Part shown: piece after piece, positions 17,099 through 28,258 of the stretch
Position numbering within the stretch: position 1 is the stretch's first letter
Layout: the number at the start of each line of letters is the position of its first letter
Origin: Flavobacterium ardleyense
GTDB lineage: Bacteria; Bacteroidota; Bacteroidia; Flavobacteriales; Flavobacteriaceae
Length of the DNA: 64,000 nucleotides
Direction: 5' to 3'
NCBI RefSeq assembly: GCF_033547075.1
Contig: NZ_CP137891.1
Span: 2,790,001 to 2,854,000, forward strand
Position numbers and translations under genes: made by a program
Notes under the pieces: model-generated
Databases searched by the model: none
What the model was told of the DNA's origin: nothing
The model's input: the letters and a program-made list of their open reading frames with translations, nothing else

Positions 17099-19885
17099 AT
17101 GCAGAAAGATTTTAGCAAGTTGGATCCAAAAACCAACATTATAATAAAAGGAGCAGAAATTCACAACCTCAAAAAATTAGATGTTGTAATTCCGAGGAAC
17201 AAATTAGTAGTAATTACAGGGCTTTCCGGTTCTGGAAAATCTAGTCTAGCTTTTGACACCTTGTACGCCGAAGGACAGCGTCGATATGTAGAAAGTTTGT
17301 CATCCTATGCCCGTCAATTCCTTGGCAGACTAGACAAGCCAAAAGTTGAATATATAAAAGGAATCGCTCCGGCAATCGCAATTGAACAGAAAGTAAATAC
17401 TACAAACGCTCGATCGACTGTAGGAACATCTACCGAAATCTACGATTATCTTAAGCTATTATACGCTCGTATTGGCAAGACAATTTCTCCAATTTCTGGA
17501 CAAGAAGTCAAAAAAGACACGGTCACAGATGTGGTTAAGAAAGTGTCTGAGTTTGAAATAGGCTCACGGTGGTTATTACTAGCGCCAATAGTTTTAGAAA
17601 AAGACAGACCTCTTGAAGACAAGCTAAAGGCATTGTTACAGCAAGGATTTGCGAGAATTTTAGTAGACAACGAAACCGTTCGATTGGATGAAATTGCAGA
17701 TATTAAATTTGCCAAAAAAGAAATTCTGTTAATTGTTGATCGAATTGTTGTGGCCGACGATGAAGCATTTTTTAATAGATTGGCAGATTCTGTACAAGTG
17801 GCTTTTTATGAAGGAAAAGGTATTTGCTACCTTCAAGAAGTTGATGCTAAGAATCGTATAGAATTCAGCAGTAATTTTGATTTAGATGGCATTAGTTTTC
17901 TTGAACCAAATGTTCACCTTTTTAGTTTTAATAATCCTTATGGTGCTTGTCCAGTATGTCAAGGATATGGAAATATTATTGGAATTGATGCAGAATTGGT
18001 CATTCCAAATACGTCATTGAGTATTTACGAAAATGCTATTTTTCCGTGGCGTGGCGAATCAATGAGTTACTACAGAGATGAATTAGTTAAAAATTCACAC
18101 CGTTTTGACTTTCCAATCCACAAACCATATTTTGAACTTTCTGATGAGCACAAAGCATTACTGTGGACAGGAAATAGTTATTTTACCGGTCTAAATGATT
18201 TTTTTAAGGAATTAGAATCAAAAAACTACAAAATTCAGAATCGCGTTATGCTATCGCGTTATCGCGGAAAAACAAAATGTTATTCTTGTCTTGGGCGACG
18301 ACTGAGAGTTGAAGCAAATTATGTTAAAGTTGGCGACAAAACTATTTCTGAATTGGTCGATTTGTCCATCAAAAAGATTATTCCATTTTTTCAAGAATTA
18401 ACATTAAGCGAGCACGACGCAATTATTGCAAAACGTTTGCTGATTGAAATAAATAACCGACTGTCATTCCTTTCTCAAGTTGGTCTGGACTATTTGACCA
18501 TAAATAGAAACTCTGCAACCTTATCTGGTGGAGAATCTCAAAGAATAAATTTGGCAACTTCTCTAGGTAGTAGCCTTGTAGGGTCGATGTATATTCTTGA
18601 TGAGCCAAGTATTGGATTGCATCCAAAAGATACTGAGCGCTTGATAAAGGTGCTAATTGCGCTTCGTGAACTTGGTAATACCGTAATTGTAGTAGAGCAC
18701 GACGAAGATATTATGAAGGCGGCAGATATGATTATTGATATTGGACCAGAAGCTGGAACTTACGGTGGTGAACTTGTTGCGCAAGGAACTTATGATGAAA
18801 TCTTGCGATCAGACTCGTTAACCTCCAAATATTTAAATGGTGACCTAAAGATTGAAGTTCCAAGAATTAGACGGAAAAGCGATGCTTATATCGAAATTCT
18901 TGGTGCTAGAGAAAATAACTTAAAGAATATTGATGTTCGTTTCCCTCTTGAAATGCTTACGGTAATTACTGGAGTATCTGGAAGTGGGAAAAGTACTTTG
19001 GTTAAGAAAATTCTTTTTCCGGCGATGCAAAAACATCTCGATGGACCTGGCGAAAAAAGCGGACAGTTTACAGAAATGCGCGGCCATTACCATAAAATTA
19101 GACATATTGAATATGTAGATCAGAATCCAATTGGAAGAAGTTCGAGGTCAAATCCTGTGACATATATTAAAGCTTATGACGACATTCGTGACTTATTTTC
19201 GAAAGAGAAGCTTTCGAAAATTCGCGGATATCAACCAAAACATTTCTCTTTTAACGTTGATGGCGGTCGTTGCGAAACGTGCAAAGGCGAAGGTTCAATT
19301 AATGTGGAAATGGTTTTTATGGCCGATGTGCAGTTGCCGTGCGATGATTGTGGAGGGAAAAGATTCAAAAAAGATGTATTGGAAGTTCGATTTGAAGGAA
19401 AAAACATAGACGACATTCTAACGATGACCGTTGACGATGCTGTAGAATTTTTTACAGAAACCAAACAAACTAAAATAATGCAAAAGCTTCAACCCTTGCA
19501 AGATGTTGGTCTTGGATACGTACAATTAGGTCAGTCCTCCTCCACTCTGTCTGGCGGGGAAGCACAACGTATCAAACTGGCAACTTTTCTAGTAAAAGGA
19601 GTTACAAAGGAGAAAGCTTTATTTGTTTTTGATGAGCCAACCACTGGTTTACATTTTCATGATATCAAAAAACTACTGGCCTCATTTGAAGCTTTAATCG
19701 ATAAAGGACATTCAATTATTGTAATCGAACACAATCTTGATCTAATTAAATGTGCCGATTATATTATTGATATCGGTCCCGAAGGTGGAGAAAATGGCGG
19801 TTTTGTGCTTGCTACTGGAACCCCAGAAGAAGTAGCTAGAAATAAGAAATCAATCACTGGACAATACTTAAAAGAGAAACTTTAA
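17099..19885 (+). CDS. uvrA: Excinuclease ABC subunit A
   Basis: Damage-recognition ATPase of nucleotide excision repair. The 928-residue protein has two ABC ATPase modules: Walker A GLSGSGKS at 41-48 with signature LSGGESQR, and Walker A GVSGSGKS at 625-632 with LSGGEAQR. Zinc-binding cysteines occur as CPVC and CYSC in the first half and as C725/C728 with C748/C751 in the second. The length is close to E. coli UvrA (940). It ends 8 bases from the convergent flippase gene. No uvrB or uvrC nearby. Confidence 0.97.
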   Translation: MQKDFSKLDPKTNIIIKGAEIHNLKKLDVVIPRNKLVVITGLSGSGKSSLAFDTLYAEGQRRYVESLSSYARQFLGRLDKPKVEYIKGIAPAIAIEQKVNTTNARSTVGTSTEIYDYLKLLYARIGKTISPISGQEVKKDTVTDVVKKVSEFEIGSRWLLLAPIVLEKDRPLEDKLKALLQQGFARILVDNETVRLDEIADIKFAKKEILLIVDRIVVADDEAFFNRLADSVQVAFYEGKGICYLQEVDAKNRIEFSSNFDLDGISFLEPNVHLFSFNNPYGACPVCQGYGNIIGIDAELVIPNTSLSIYENAIFPWRGESMSYYRDELVKNSHRFDFPIHKPYFELSDEHKALLWTGNSYFTGLNDFFKELESKNYKIQNRVMLSRYRGKTKCYSCLGRRLRVEANYVKVGDKTISELVDLSIKKIIPFFQELTLSEHDAIIAKRLLIEINNRLSFLSQVGLDYLTINRNSATLSGGESQRINLATSLGSSLVGSMYILDEPSIGLHPKDTERLIKVLIALRELGNTVIVVEHDEDIMKAADMIIDIGPEAGTYGGELVAQGTYDEILRSDSLTSKYLNGDLKIEVPRIRRKSDAYIEILGARENNLKNIDVRFPLEMLTVITGVSGSGKSTLVKKILFPAMQKHLDGPGEKSGQFTEMRGHYHKIRHIEYVDQNPIGRSSRSNPVTYIKAYDDIRDLFSKEKLSKIRGYQPKHFSFNVDGGRCETCKGEGSINVEMVFMADVQLPCDDCGGKRFKKDVLEVRFEGKNIDDILTMTVDDAVEFFTETKQTKIMQKLQPLQDVGLGYVQLGQSSSTLSGGEAQRIKLATFLVKGVTKEKALFVFDEPTTGLHFHDIKKLLASFEALIDKGHSIIVIEHNLDLIKCADYIIDIGPEGGENGGFVLATGTPEEVARNKKSITGQYLKEKL

Positions 19886-19893
19886 ACATCTCT

Positions 19894-21369
19894 TTATTTA
19901 ATTTTTCGAGGCAGAATAAATTTAAAAATTTGATCTATCACCTGATTAATTTCGGGTGATATTTTTAGATAGTAATTTATAAATCCAAAGAAAACAGTCA
20001 AAATGGTCGACTTTAAAATAATATTAATAATGGGGTGTAAATTAAAATCCCAAAAATAGAAAACTCCAAAGCTTAGCAGTAATATGCCAAACGATTTGAG
20101 TGTCTCAACAGTAAATGGAAATAATTTCATCTGGAAAACTACAAAAAGTAATTTGGCAAGACTATAAAGTAAAATTGCTGATAATGTAGCAATTGCTGCA
20201 CCGATAATTCCGTACAATGGAATTAGAATCATATTCAAAGTAATCGCAAAAAACGCAAGCAAAAGTCCCAGCATCAACACAATTTTATAGTATTTTGAAT
20301 TAAAGATAATTGCATTATTATTCCCTAATATTAAATCTAAATATTTTGAAAAACCAATTAGAAATACAACAGTAATTCCGCCAGAATATTCAATTGGTAA
20401 GAGTGAATAGACAGATTTGATATTTATCAAAATTCCCAATAAAACATATCCTCCAACGATCTGAAGCGTAATAGAGGTTTTTTTGTAAAGTAGATTAAGC
20501 TCGTCGTATTTGTTCTCGCTCATCAACTTTGCAGTGATTGGATAAGTTATTTGATGCATCGCACGACTAGGTACCGAAATCACGGTGGCGATAAAAATTG
20601 CAACAGAATAAAATGCAATGTTGTCAATGTTAATGTATTGTCCGAGCATAAATTTGTCGATATCCAAAAGTAAAACTGCCACACTGCCCGATAGAATTAT
20701 AAAGATAGAATAGGTAATAATCTGGCCTTTATTTTTTGGAAAATTAAAATTTAAAGACAATCGCTTGACGCGAATGGCAAAATACAGCATCAGCAGAGTT
20801 GTAGCCAAATAAATTGCTACCGTAATATAAATAAACTGCTCAACGGTGATGTAGTCGAAATAAACGGCAAAGAGAAATATCGAAATTAAAACCCTTAAAA
20901 AAACTTCTTTAATAAAATTCCCTAAAACTGATTTCATATTGACTTTGACCCAAGCATAAAAAATCTCAAAATAACCCATACAAAGTCCGATGATTGGCAC
21001 AAGCCAAACGTAATCGTATATGATAGGATTTTCTACGGACAATGATTGTGCTATTTGCTTATAAAAAAATAACAGAATTAGAGAGAGCGGAATAATTGTG
21101 AGCAGCGGTAATAGCAGAACGAATGATAAAAATTGTGACTTTTGAAGGTCAGACTCGTAGGTGGAATAAAACTTCACTAATGTATTATGAACGCCAAAAG
21201 CCATTAAAGGCATAATTATATTGGCCGAAGAAAGCAGAAAACCGGTAAGTCCGTAGAAAGTTTTTCCTAGAAATTCTGGATACATAAAAAGTGCATTTAC
21301 CGCACCGATTGCAAATCCTATATAGGTAATTATAGTATTTTTTATCGATTGATTTATGACGATGCCCAT
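19894..21369 (-). CDS. Polysaccharide flippase (Wzx/MATE-like)
   Basis: 491-residue integral membrane protein with about 12-14 TM helices, of the polysaccharide-transporter (MOP) superfamily. It probably flips lipid-linked oligosaccharides across the inner membrane. Its N-terminus (MGIVINQSIKNTIITYIGFAIGAVN) is typical. It is the last gene of a minus-strand run YfhO, glycosyltransferase, flippase with gaps of 12 and 1 bases. That context suggests a role in surface glycan or LPS assembly; the actual substrate cannot be read. Confidence 0.9.
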   Translation of the reverse strand: MGIVINQSIKNTIITYIGFAIGAVNALFMYPEFLGKTFYGLTGFLLSSANIIMPLMAFGVHNTLVKFYSTYESDLQKSQFLSFVLLLPLLTIIPLSLILLFFYKQIAQSLSVENPIIYDYVWLVPIIGLCMGYFEIFYAWVKVNMKSVLGNFIKEVFLRVLISIFLFAVYFDYITVEQFIYITVAIYLATTLLMLYFAIRVKRLSLNFNFPKNKGQIITYSIFIILSGSVAVLLLDIDKFMLGQYINIDNIAFYSVAIFIATVISVPSRAMHQITYPITAKLMSENKYDELNLLYKKTSITLQIVGGYVLLGILINIKSVYSLLPIEYSGGITVVFLIGFSKYLDLILGNNNAIIFNSKYYKIVLMLGLLLAFFAITLNMILIPLYGIIGAAIATLSAILLYSLAKLLFVVFQMKLFPFTVETLKSFGILLLSFGVFYFWDFNLHPIINIILKSTILTVFFGFINYYLKISPEINQVIDQIFKFILPRKIK

Positions 21370-21370
21370 T

Positions 21371-22663
21371 CTACTTCTTTAAAATTTGTGCCAATTGAGA
21401 AGTCAAATTTTTTCTAGAATATTTCTGTAATCCCACCGCATTTGACTTTAAATTTCCTTGAAGATATTGTGTATAATATGCTAAAATAGTTTCTTTCAAT
21501 TTATCTTTTTCGTCGTAATTGATAAAAACACCCGTGTTGGTTTCTGTAATGATTTCGGCAAAATCAGACATATCGGGTCCAATTCCGATAACCGGCCTGC
21601 CCGATACCATATATTCGAAAATTTTTCCTGGAATAATTCCATTCGTTTCTTCCGAGTCAATTTCGATTAAAAGCAAGACTTGCGCAGCTCTTTGTTCGGC
21701 AACAGCCTCCTTATGCGCCAAATATCCCAAATTGTTTAGGAATTTTGTCAAACCAAATTCATCAATATTAGCCAGAATAATAGGACTAACTGCTCCCGCC
21801 AATTTTAATTCAAAATTATCAGCGAAGCCAGGTTCTTCCTTGATTAGCTCTTTCAAAGCTTTCCATAATATACGCGGATTACGTTCAGAAAGAAAAGATC
21901 CAATATGCGCCAAAGAAAATTTTGTATCCAATGCTTTCTTCTGAACTTTTTCAGCGTCATAGCCATTTGTAATGATTTCGATTGGCTTGGAAGTAATCTT
22001 CGAAAATTCAACTTTCGTAGTTCTAGAAGTTACAATTACAGAATCGGCAGTATTAAGTACTTCTTTTTCTAAGGAAATATGGCGCTGCTGCGATTGTGCC
22101 GTTAATTTTAAAGACTTATGATACCCAATGGTAGTCCACGGATCTCTAAAATCTGCAATCCAAGTAATATTATTCAACTTTTTAAGCCCAAGACCAATTA
22201 GATGAACACTGTGAGGTGGTCCAGTTGAAATTATAGTTTCAATCTTATTCTCCTTAATATATTTATCTAAATAAGTAATTGACGGCTTCACCCAGAATAC
22301 CCGGGCATCTGGAATAAATAAATTTCCCCGAATCCATAATGATGCCCTTTCAAAGAATGATTGCTTTCGCTGATGCGGAATAATTCCTTTGCTAATCTTC
22401 TTGATATTGCCACTACCGAAGATTGAAGCTATTCTGTAAGGTTCAAAAATTCGCTTACGCAAAATTGTTGCCTGTTTTGAAACATCATTTTCAAGATCTG
22501 AATCGAGAATTGGATAAGTCGGATTTTCGGGAATATAAACGATTGGTTCAATATCGAAATCTGGCAGATATTTGACAAATTTCAACCATCGCTGTACACC
22601 CGGTCCCCCTGCAGGCGGCCAGTAGTAAGTGATGATCAAAACTTTCTTTCTCTCTTTTTTCAA
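21371..22663 (-). CDS. Glycosyltransferase family 4
   Basis: 430-residue GT-B-fold glycosyltransferase. The N-terminal domain opens with VLIITYYWPPAGGPGVQRW, a common GT4 start with the glycine-rich acceptor loop. The C-terminal domain carries the nucleotide-sugar binding region around IIPGKIFEYMVSGRPVIGIG, with the conserved Glu. Cytoplasmic or membrane-associated. It sits between the YfhO-family gene and the flippase, probably in one operon for surface glycan synthesis. Donor and acceptor unknown. Confidence 0.92.
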   Translation of the reverse strand: MKKERKKVLIITYYWPPAGGPGVQRWLKFVKYLPDFDIEPIVYIPENPTYPILDSDLENDVSKQATILRKRIFEPYRIASIFGSGNIKKISKGIIPHQRKQSFFERASLWIRGNLFIPDARVFWVKPSITYLDKYIKENKIETIISTGPPHSVHLIGLGLKKLNNITWIADFRDPWTTIGYHKSLKLTAQSQQRHISLEKEVLNTADSVIVTSRTTKVEFSKITSKPIEIITNGYDAEKVQKKALDTKFSLAHIGSFLSERNPRILWKALKELIKEEPGFADNFELKLAGAVSPIILANIDEFGLTKFLNNLGYLAHKEAVAEQRAAQVLLLIEIDSEETNGIIPGKIFEYMVSGRPVIGIGPDMSDFAEIITETNTGVFINYDEKDKLKETILAYYTQYLQGNLKSNAVGLQKYSRKNLTSQLAQILKK

Positions 22664-22675
22664 ATTTAAAATCTG

Positions 22676-25117
22676 TTATTCTGTCTCTTCAAATGTATCT
22701 GACTCTTCTTTTCTAAAGAAAAATTCATAGTAAATTCCACCAACTATCAATAATAATATCCCTAACGAACTTACCAGCGAAATCATACTTCCAGTTTTAA
22801 CCACTTGCGGCTCAAAACTAAATTCAATTGTATGATTTCCTTTCGGAATTTCCAATGCTCTTAAAGTGTAATCTACTCGAATATGATCAACTTCTTTTCC
22901 ATCAATTCTCGCTTGCCATCCCTGCGGATAATAAATTTCAGAGAAAACCGCAAGACCGTTATTTGCATTGTTCGAAGTGTATTTTAAATAATTAGGTTTA
23001 TACACTTGCAATTCAATTTTAGCAAGGCTGTCTTTTGAGAAATTTGACGACTTCAAAGATGGAAATTCAGAAGTATTGACGATTGCCTCTTCCAAACTAT
23101 TAAATTCATCCAGCGCCTTCATTTCTTGGTCTGCAGTCGTTACTTTATTCACTTTCGAGACAAACCACGCGTTTCCGTTAGCGTCAGGATTAACGGCAGG
23201 AAATTCCTGTCCTTTTTCATCCACCTGAATCACATACTTTGTATTCAGCATATTCAGGATTTCAAAATTATTTTTTGCAATTTGGTAATCAAACAATTGC
23301 TCAATTCTTCGTGGACGCACTGCACTATAACCAGAAAGTGATTTATGGAAATAAGAAGTTCGAGCCTTTAATCTACCTTGAACTTCAAAAACTCTGTAAT
23401 GTGAAGTATCTTTTAGAATTTCAAGATCTGCTGCTGTCGGCTGGAAAGGCTCTTCGACTTGTCTTGCTGCTACAAAGCTGCTGCTGTCAACATATTTTTT
23501 ATCTACAAAAAATAAATCGGCAATCATAAAAACGCCAACCAAAATAACTGCTGTGGTTTGCGAAAAACGCTTTAAACTGTGTAAATAAAGGATTAGTCCA
23601 GCAACTATTATAAAGAACCCACTTCTTAAAAGATCGGCAGAATACATTGTTTTTCGGTCATTTTTAAGTGCGCTAACAAAGTCTGGACCGAAATTTTGAG
23701 CATATGCACCGTCATTGGAACCGTTGAAATTAAAGAAACCTTTTATTAAAAATAAAAATAAAATCAATCCCAAACTAATTGCAGTTGTTTTCCAAAGAGC
23801 ATTCCATCGCTTGGCTTCGTCTTCTTCCTTAAAATAAGCCGAAAGTCCAATGATTGCTATTGCTGGCATACACAATTCGAGAATTACTTGGATTGAAGAT
23901 ACCGCTCTAAATTTATCGTAAAAAGGGACATAATGAATAAAAAAATCGGTAACAAGCGCGAAATTTTTTCCCCACGATAAAATTAGCGAAAGCAACGCAC
24001 CGGCTAATAATAAGTACTTAATTTTCTTATTGTCTACGAAAAATGCTAATACCGCTAAGAAGAAAACGATTGCTCCAATATATGCCGGCGCTGCCACAAT
24101 CGGTTGATCTCCCCAGTAGGTCGGCAAACCAGAGATAAATTCTCGTGCTTGTCCTTCTGATGCACCCGCTCCAATTAAGTAATCGTAAACGTCGCTGTCT
24201 TCTCCTAATTTTTCACTGTTTGAACCACCAAAAAGTCTCGGTGCAATCAAGTTAAAACTTTCGGCTAGACCATAACTATATTCAGTAATATAGCCATAGT
24301 CCATAGCAGCAGTTGTGGTATTTTTTGACCCATCAGGATTAAAAGTAAGTTCGCTTTTAGCCCGCATACTAAAGTCAGCATATTCTGCAGTCGCTAGCAA
24401 TCCCGTGGCATTTGATCCAATTGCAAATATTGCTGCAATTCCAAACGTTGCAAGGGTAAATCCTAAAGTCTTGAAATCCTTTTCTTTAATAAAAATATAC
24501 GTATAATAAATTCCGATTATTAGAAGTAAAAACAACAAATAATAGGTCATTTGAAAGTGATTGGCATTAATTTCTAAAGCCGCTGCGACCATCGTAAGCA
24601 ATCCGCCCAGAATATATCTCTTTCTGTAAACCAGCAAAACTCCTGCAAGCACAAGTGGCATATATCCAATAGCGTGTGCTTTGGCATTATGACCAACGCC
24701 GAGAATAATGACCATATAAGTTGAAAGTCCGAAAGCAAGTGCTCCAATAAATGCTTTGAGCGGATTGATTTTTAGAACAATCAGCAAAACGTAAAATCCT
24801 ATAAAGTATAAGAAAAGATAATCTGCAGGTCTGGGTAGAAACCGTATAATGCTGTCAAGCTTTTTTACATAATTATGAGGATAATTAGCACCTAATTGAT
24901 AAGTTGGCATTCCGCCAAAAGCCGAATTTGTCCAGAATGGTTCCTGATTTTCTGATGCTCTAAAATCATTCTGCTCTTTGGCCATGCCAGTATACTGCAC
25001 AATATCTGATTGAAAGATTTGCTTGCCTTGTAAAACTGGATAAAAATAAAGAAGTGCAATTATAATAAAACCGGCAATTGCAGCCAAATGGGGATAAAAC
25101 TTACTAATAGATTTCAT
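22676..25117 (-). CDS. YfhO-family membrane protein
   Basis: 813-residue protein with about 12 TM helices in the first two thirds (starting IAGFIIIALLYFYPVLQGKQIF). It ends in a soluble, probably extracytoplasmic domain followed by a final TM helix (SLVSSLGILLLIVGGIYYEFF). YfhO relatives are GT-C-like and in Bacillus are involved in glycosylating lipoteichoic acid. The motif SDIVQYTGMAKEQNDFR near residue 38 gives the acidic residue pattern expected of the catalytic loop. First gene of the glycan operon. Confidence 0.9.
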   Translation of the reverse strand: MKSISKFYPHLAAIAGFIIIALLYFYPVLQGKQIFQSDIVQYTGMAKEQNDFRASENQEPFWTNSAFGGMPTYQLGANYPHNYVKKLDSIIRFLPRPADYLFLYFIGFYVLLIVLKINPLKAFIGALAFGLSTYMVIILGVGHNAKAHAIGYMPLVLAGVLLVYRKRYILGGLLTMVAAALEINANHFQMTYYLLFLLLIIGIYYTYIFIKEKDFKTLGFTLATFGIAAIFAIGSNATGLLATAEYADFSMRAKSELTFNPDGSKNTTTAAMDYGYITEYSYGLAESFNLIAPRLFGGSNSEKLGEDSDVYDYLIGAGASEGQAREFISGLPTYWGDQPIVAAPAYIGAIVFFLAVLAFFVDNKKIKYLLLAGALLSLILSWGKNFALVTDFFIHYVPFYDKFRAVSSIQVILELCMPAIAIIGLSAYFKEEDEAKRWNALWKTTAISLGLILFLFLIKGFFNFNGSNDGAYAQNFGPDFVSALKNDRKTMYSADLLRSGFFIIVAGLILYLHSLKRFSQTTAVILVGVFMIADLFFVDKKYVDSSSFVAARQVEEPFQPTAADLEILKDTSHYRVFEVQGRLKARTSYFHKSLSGYSAVRPRRIEQLFDYQIAKNNFEILNMLNTKYVIQVDEKGQEFPAVNPDANGNAWFVSKVNKVTTADQEMKALDEFNSLEEAIVNTSEFPSLKSSNFSKDSLAKIELQVYKPNYLKYTSNNANNGLAVFSEIYYPQGWQARIDGKEVDHIRVDYTLRALEIPKGNHTIEFSFEPQVVKTGSMISLVSSLGILLLIVGGIYYEFFFRKEESDTFEETE

Positions 25118-25195
25118 AAATGCTTAGAAAATTCTGTTTGATATACTTTGTAAAAGTAGAAAATTAAAAACGCTAAGCCGAAAATCAAATTGAAT

Positions 25196-25456
25196 TTATT
25201 TGATTTCTTCGAAATCGATATATTCGCCAACCTTTGTTTTCTCTTTTGGGCGGTCAGATGTGGGACTCTCAAAGGTAGTTTGAGACTCTCGTGGTTGCTG
25301 CGGCTGTTGTTGTTGACGGAAGCTTTCTTGTGCTTTTTCCATAGCTTTTCGCAAAAGAATAGGCGCGAGAAATCGCATCACGAATTTTGCAACGTAATAA
25401 AATATTATAAAATAGAAAAGTATTTTTACTACTCCTTGAATTGAAGCTGTCTGCAT
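25196..25456 (-). CDS. DUF4834-family small membrane protein
   Basis: 86 residues: one N-terminal TM helix (VVKILFYFIIFYYVAKFVMRFLAP) followed by a Gln/Pro-rich stretch (QQQQPQQPRES) and a tail ending VGEYIDFEEIK. This layout is that of DUF4834, a Bacteroidetes family of unknown function. It lies 78 bases upstream of the YfhO gene on the same strand and may be its operon leader gene. Confidence 0.85.
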   Translation of the reverse strand: MQTASIQGVVKILFYFIIFYYVAKFVMRFLAPILLRKAMEKAQESFRQQQQPQQPRESQTTFESPTSDRPKEKTKVGEYIDFEEIK

Positions 25457-25538
25457 AATTGTATTTTATTAAGAGCAAAATTACTAAATCAAAGTTTCAA
25501 AAACTGCCTATAATTCTTAAATTAATAATAAATTGCAG

Positions 25539-25546
25539 TACATTTG
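25539..25546 (+). promoter_or_regulatory. Bacteroidetes-type -7 box
   Basis: TACATTTG, 24 bases before the ATG at 25571. No clear -33. Confidence 0.45.
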
Positions 25547-25570
25547 AGTTCTTCAAAAAATCATTAAGCT

Positions 25571-26536
25571 ATGTTTTCATTACGTTTCGCATCAACAATT
25601 CTTGCTTTATGCTCTACTGCTTTCGGCTACAGCCAATTTACGGATGTTATAAATTCTAATAGACCCGGAAAATCGATGGCCGCATTTTCGGTTGGACAAA
25701 GTGTATTTCAAGTCGAAGCTGGAGTTTATGCAATTGACGAAGAAAATAAATCTATAAATCAAAAAGGTTTTGGTTTAGGATCAGAGATGAGCCTTCGCTA
25801 CGGTGCGTTTTTGGAGCAATTAGAATTTAACTTAGACCTTCAATATCAATATTCAAATTACGAAAGGTCGGATTACGAGTACAAAGTTTCGGGTTTACGC
25901 CAAATGGCCCTTGGTGCAAAGTTTCTTGTATACGATCCCTATAAAAATTTTGAAAGAAAGCCGAGTATCCACAGTTGGAAAGCAAATCATAAATTTATTT
26001 GGAGACAGTTAATTCCCGCAATCGGAATATATGCTGGAGCAAATTTTAATCTTTTCAAAGATGGTTTTGCTTATGAAGATGAATCTAAAATCTCACCAAA
26101 AGCTGCCGTTATTACGCAAAACCAATTTGGAAAACACGTTTTGGTAATGAATTTTCAGGCAGACAAAATTGGATCAGATTATATGATATTGGGAGGAATA
26201 ATAACGCTTACTCGAGGGTTTAATGAGCAGTGGTCTGGATTTGTTGAAGCACAAGGATATAAAAGTGATTTCAGAAATGATATTGCCTTTAGACTGGGAG
26301 CAGCTTATTTGATTGCCGAAAACCTTCAAGTTGACGCTTCAATTGGAGCAAATATCAAAGACAATCCCGCCTATATGATGGCAGGACTAGGAGTTTCTTG
26401 GAGATTTGACGAAAACTATAAAGAGGTGTTCCTTCGTATCAAAGGCGACGATGATAAAAAAGGAAAAGATAAAAAAGACAAAAAGAAAAAGACAAAACGC
26501 ATTGACGAAGTTGGTGGCGATAACCTTCCTGAATAA
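25571..26536 (+). CDS. Outer-membrane transporter-like beta-barrel protein
   Basis: 321-residue protein with a signal peptide (RFASTILALCSTAFGYSQ) and many alternating aromatic/hydrophobic strands, as in outer-membrane barrels of the phenol-degradation/MetA type. The C-terminal tail is unusual: a Lys/Asp repeat (GDDDKKGKDKKDKKKKTKR) follows the last strand (GLGVSWRFDENYKEVFLRI), so it would protrude from the barrel. Function unknown. The next gene starts 3 bases later. Confidence 0.78.
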   Translation: MFSLRFASTILALCSTAFGYSQFTDVINSNRPGKSMAAFSVGQSVFQVEAGVYAIDEENKSINQKGFGLGSEMSLRYGAFLEQLEFNLDLQYQYSNYERSDYEYKVSGLRQMALGAKFLVYDPYKNFERKPSIHSWKANHKFIWRQLIPAIGIYAGANFNLFKDGFAYEDESKISPKAAVITQNQFGKHVLVMNFQADKIGSDYMILGGIITLTRGFNEQWSGFVEAQGYKSDFRNDIAFRLGAAYLIAENLQVDASIGANIKDNPAYMMAGLGVSWRFDENYKEVFLRIKGDDDKKGKDKKDKKKKTKRIDEVGGDNLPE

Positions 26537-26539
26537 CAA

Positions 26540-27658
26540 ATGATAACAATAAAAGAATGTATCTCAAAAAAGGAAATCGAGGAATATGTATTATTCCCTT
26601 TTTCAATCTATAAAGACAATGCTAATTGGATTCCGCCATTAATTTCGGATGAGGTTGAGAGTTTTAACAAAAAAACTAATCCTATTTTCGAAACTGCCGA
26701 AGCCTATTTCTACCTAGCGTATCGCGATGGAAAAGCGGTGGGACGAATTACGGCAATCATCAATTGGGACGAAGTAAAACTTCAGAATAAGAAAAAAGTT
26801 CGTTTTGGTTGGTTTGATGTAATTGACGACATAACTGTCACCGAGGCACTCCTAGAAAAAGTACGTGAATTAGGAAAAAAGAACAATCTAGAACATATTG
26901 AAGGTCCGATGGGGTTTTCCAATCTAGATAAAGTTGGGGTGCTAACTGAAGGCTTTGAATATGTCGGGACAATGATCACTTGGTATAATCACGCGTATTA
27001 CGCAGAGCACTTAAAGCATTTGGGGTTTGAAAAAGAGAAAGAATACATCGAAAGTATTTTCCCGTTTGCCAATGTTCAAGAAAAATTTTTCATGAAAGCT
27101 TCAACGCTAATCAAGAGAAGATATGAACTAAAAGCGCACGCTTACAAAACTAAAAAAGATGTAATGGGCAGAGTCGACGAAATGTTTGATCTCTTTAATA
27201 AGACTTATGCAAACCTGTCGTCCTTTGTTGGAGTTTCAGAAAAACAGAAAGAGTTTTTCAAAAAAAAATACATAGGACTAATTAATCCAGAATATATCAA
27301 ATTTATAGATGATAAAGATGGGAAAATGATTGCCTTTAGTATTGTGATGCCATCATTTGCAGAAGCTTTACAGAAATCTAGAGGAAGATTATTTCCTTTT
27401 GGATTTCTTTATTTTCTAAAAGCAAAATTAACTAGCAAAGAGGTGTTATTCTATCTTATAGGAGTCGCGCCTGAATTTCAGAATAAAGGAGTAACCGCAG
27501 TGATTTTTGAGGAATATTACAATACCTTCAAAAAAAAAGGGATCAAAACGTGTATAAGAACTCCAGAATTAGAAGAAAACCACGCCATCCACAATCTTTG
27601 GAAAAACTTTGATCCGTTAGTGCATAAGCACAGATGTACTTTTGCAAAAGATATTTAG
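26540..27658 (+). CDS. GNAT-fold acyltransferase-like protein
   Basis: 372-residue cytosolic protein. The C-terminal half has an acetyl-CoA binding pattern (FYLIGVAPEFQNKGVTAVIFEEYY, near residue 306) typical of GNAT folds. The N-terminal half (FYLAYRDGKAVGRITAIINW) looks like a second, degenerate GNAT-like module. Similar proteins are annotated as N-acyltransferase-like; the substrate is unknown. It is probably cotranscribed with the preceding barrel gene (3-bp gap). Confidence 0.8.
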   Translation: MITIKECISKKEIEEYVLFPFSIYKDNANWIPPLISDEVESFNKKTNPIFETAEAYFYLAYRDGKAVGRITAIINWDEVKLQNKKKVRFGWFDVIDDITVTEALLEKVRELGKKNNLEHIEGPMGFSNLDKVGVLTEGFEYVGTMITWYNHAYYAEHLKHLGFEKEKEYIESIFPFANVQEKFFMKASTLIKRRYELKAHAYKTKKDVMGRVDEMFDLFNKTYANLSSFVGVSEKQKEFFKKKYIGLINPEYIKFIDDKDGKMIAFSIVMPSFAEALQKSRGRLFPFGFLYFLKAKLTSKEVLFYLIGVAPEFQNKGVTAVIFEEYYNTFKKKGIKTCIRTPELEENHAIHNLWKNFDPLVHKHRCTFAKDI

Positions 27659-27748
27659 CAACAGCGCAGATATTTAAAATAAAACCGTCCGAAACTATTC
27701 GATCACATACAAGATTTTGATTTCGAAAAGATTTAATAACATAATATA

Positions 27749-27786
27749 AAAATGCCCCCAAAAGTTTTTACTTTTGGGGGCATTTT
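27749..27786. terminator. Strong bidirectional terminator
   Basis: AAAATGCCCCCAAAAG (27749-27764) and CTTTTGGGGGCATTTT (27771-27786) form a perfect 16-bp stem with a 6-nt loop, between convergent genes. Confidence 0.9.
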
Positions 27787-27812
27787 ACTAATAGGTATCT
27801 GTAATTTAGAAA

Positions 27813-28019
27813 CTATACAGCACTACCTGGTGCAGTTGGCTCTTCTCCACCTGCGGGATCTATATCACCCCAATCACCACTTTGTTCTTCTAATTCTTCC
27901 TTAAGTTTCTCTTTCTCTTCTTCTCTACGATCATCGTCTGATTGATTCGTGAATTGGTATTTTTCTTGTAATGGTTGATTATCTCTTTGTTGTGGAAATG
28001 GCTGGTTTGAATAGTTCAT
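27813..28019 (-). CDS. Small acidic hypothetical protein (68 aa)
   Basis: 68-residue hydrophilic protein: Asn/Gln-rich N-terminus (MNYSNQPFPQQRDNQP), a charged helical middle (DDRREEEKEKLKEELEEQ) and a Gly/Pro-rich end. No TM or signal. It is flanked by a strong terminator on its 3' side, supporting a real gene. Probably disordered; function unknown. Confidence 0.65.
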   Translation of the reverse strand: MNYSNQPFPQQRDNQPLQEKYQFTNQSDDDRREEEKEKLKEELEEQSGDWGDIDPAGGEEPTAPGSAV

Positions 28020-28258
28020 ATCTGATATAATTTAATGTAAAAAAATTCTCGTTTTTCAAGTTATAAAGATACTAGTCATATTGCAGGTCTTTTTATACAA
28101 TTTGTGGAAATTCTTGCGAAACTTTTAGAAAACGAAACTGTATATACTGTGTAAAGTCAAGATTATAAGGGCTAATTATCAAAACTCTCATTATTACAGC
28201 AATTTCAAATTAAAATTGAAATTATAGAAAAAAAAAACAGCATTGCGTGCTTCCTAAT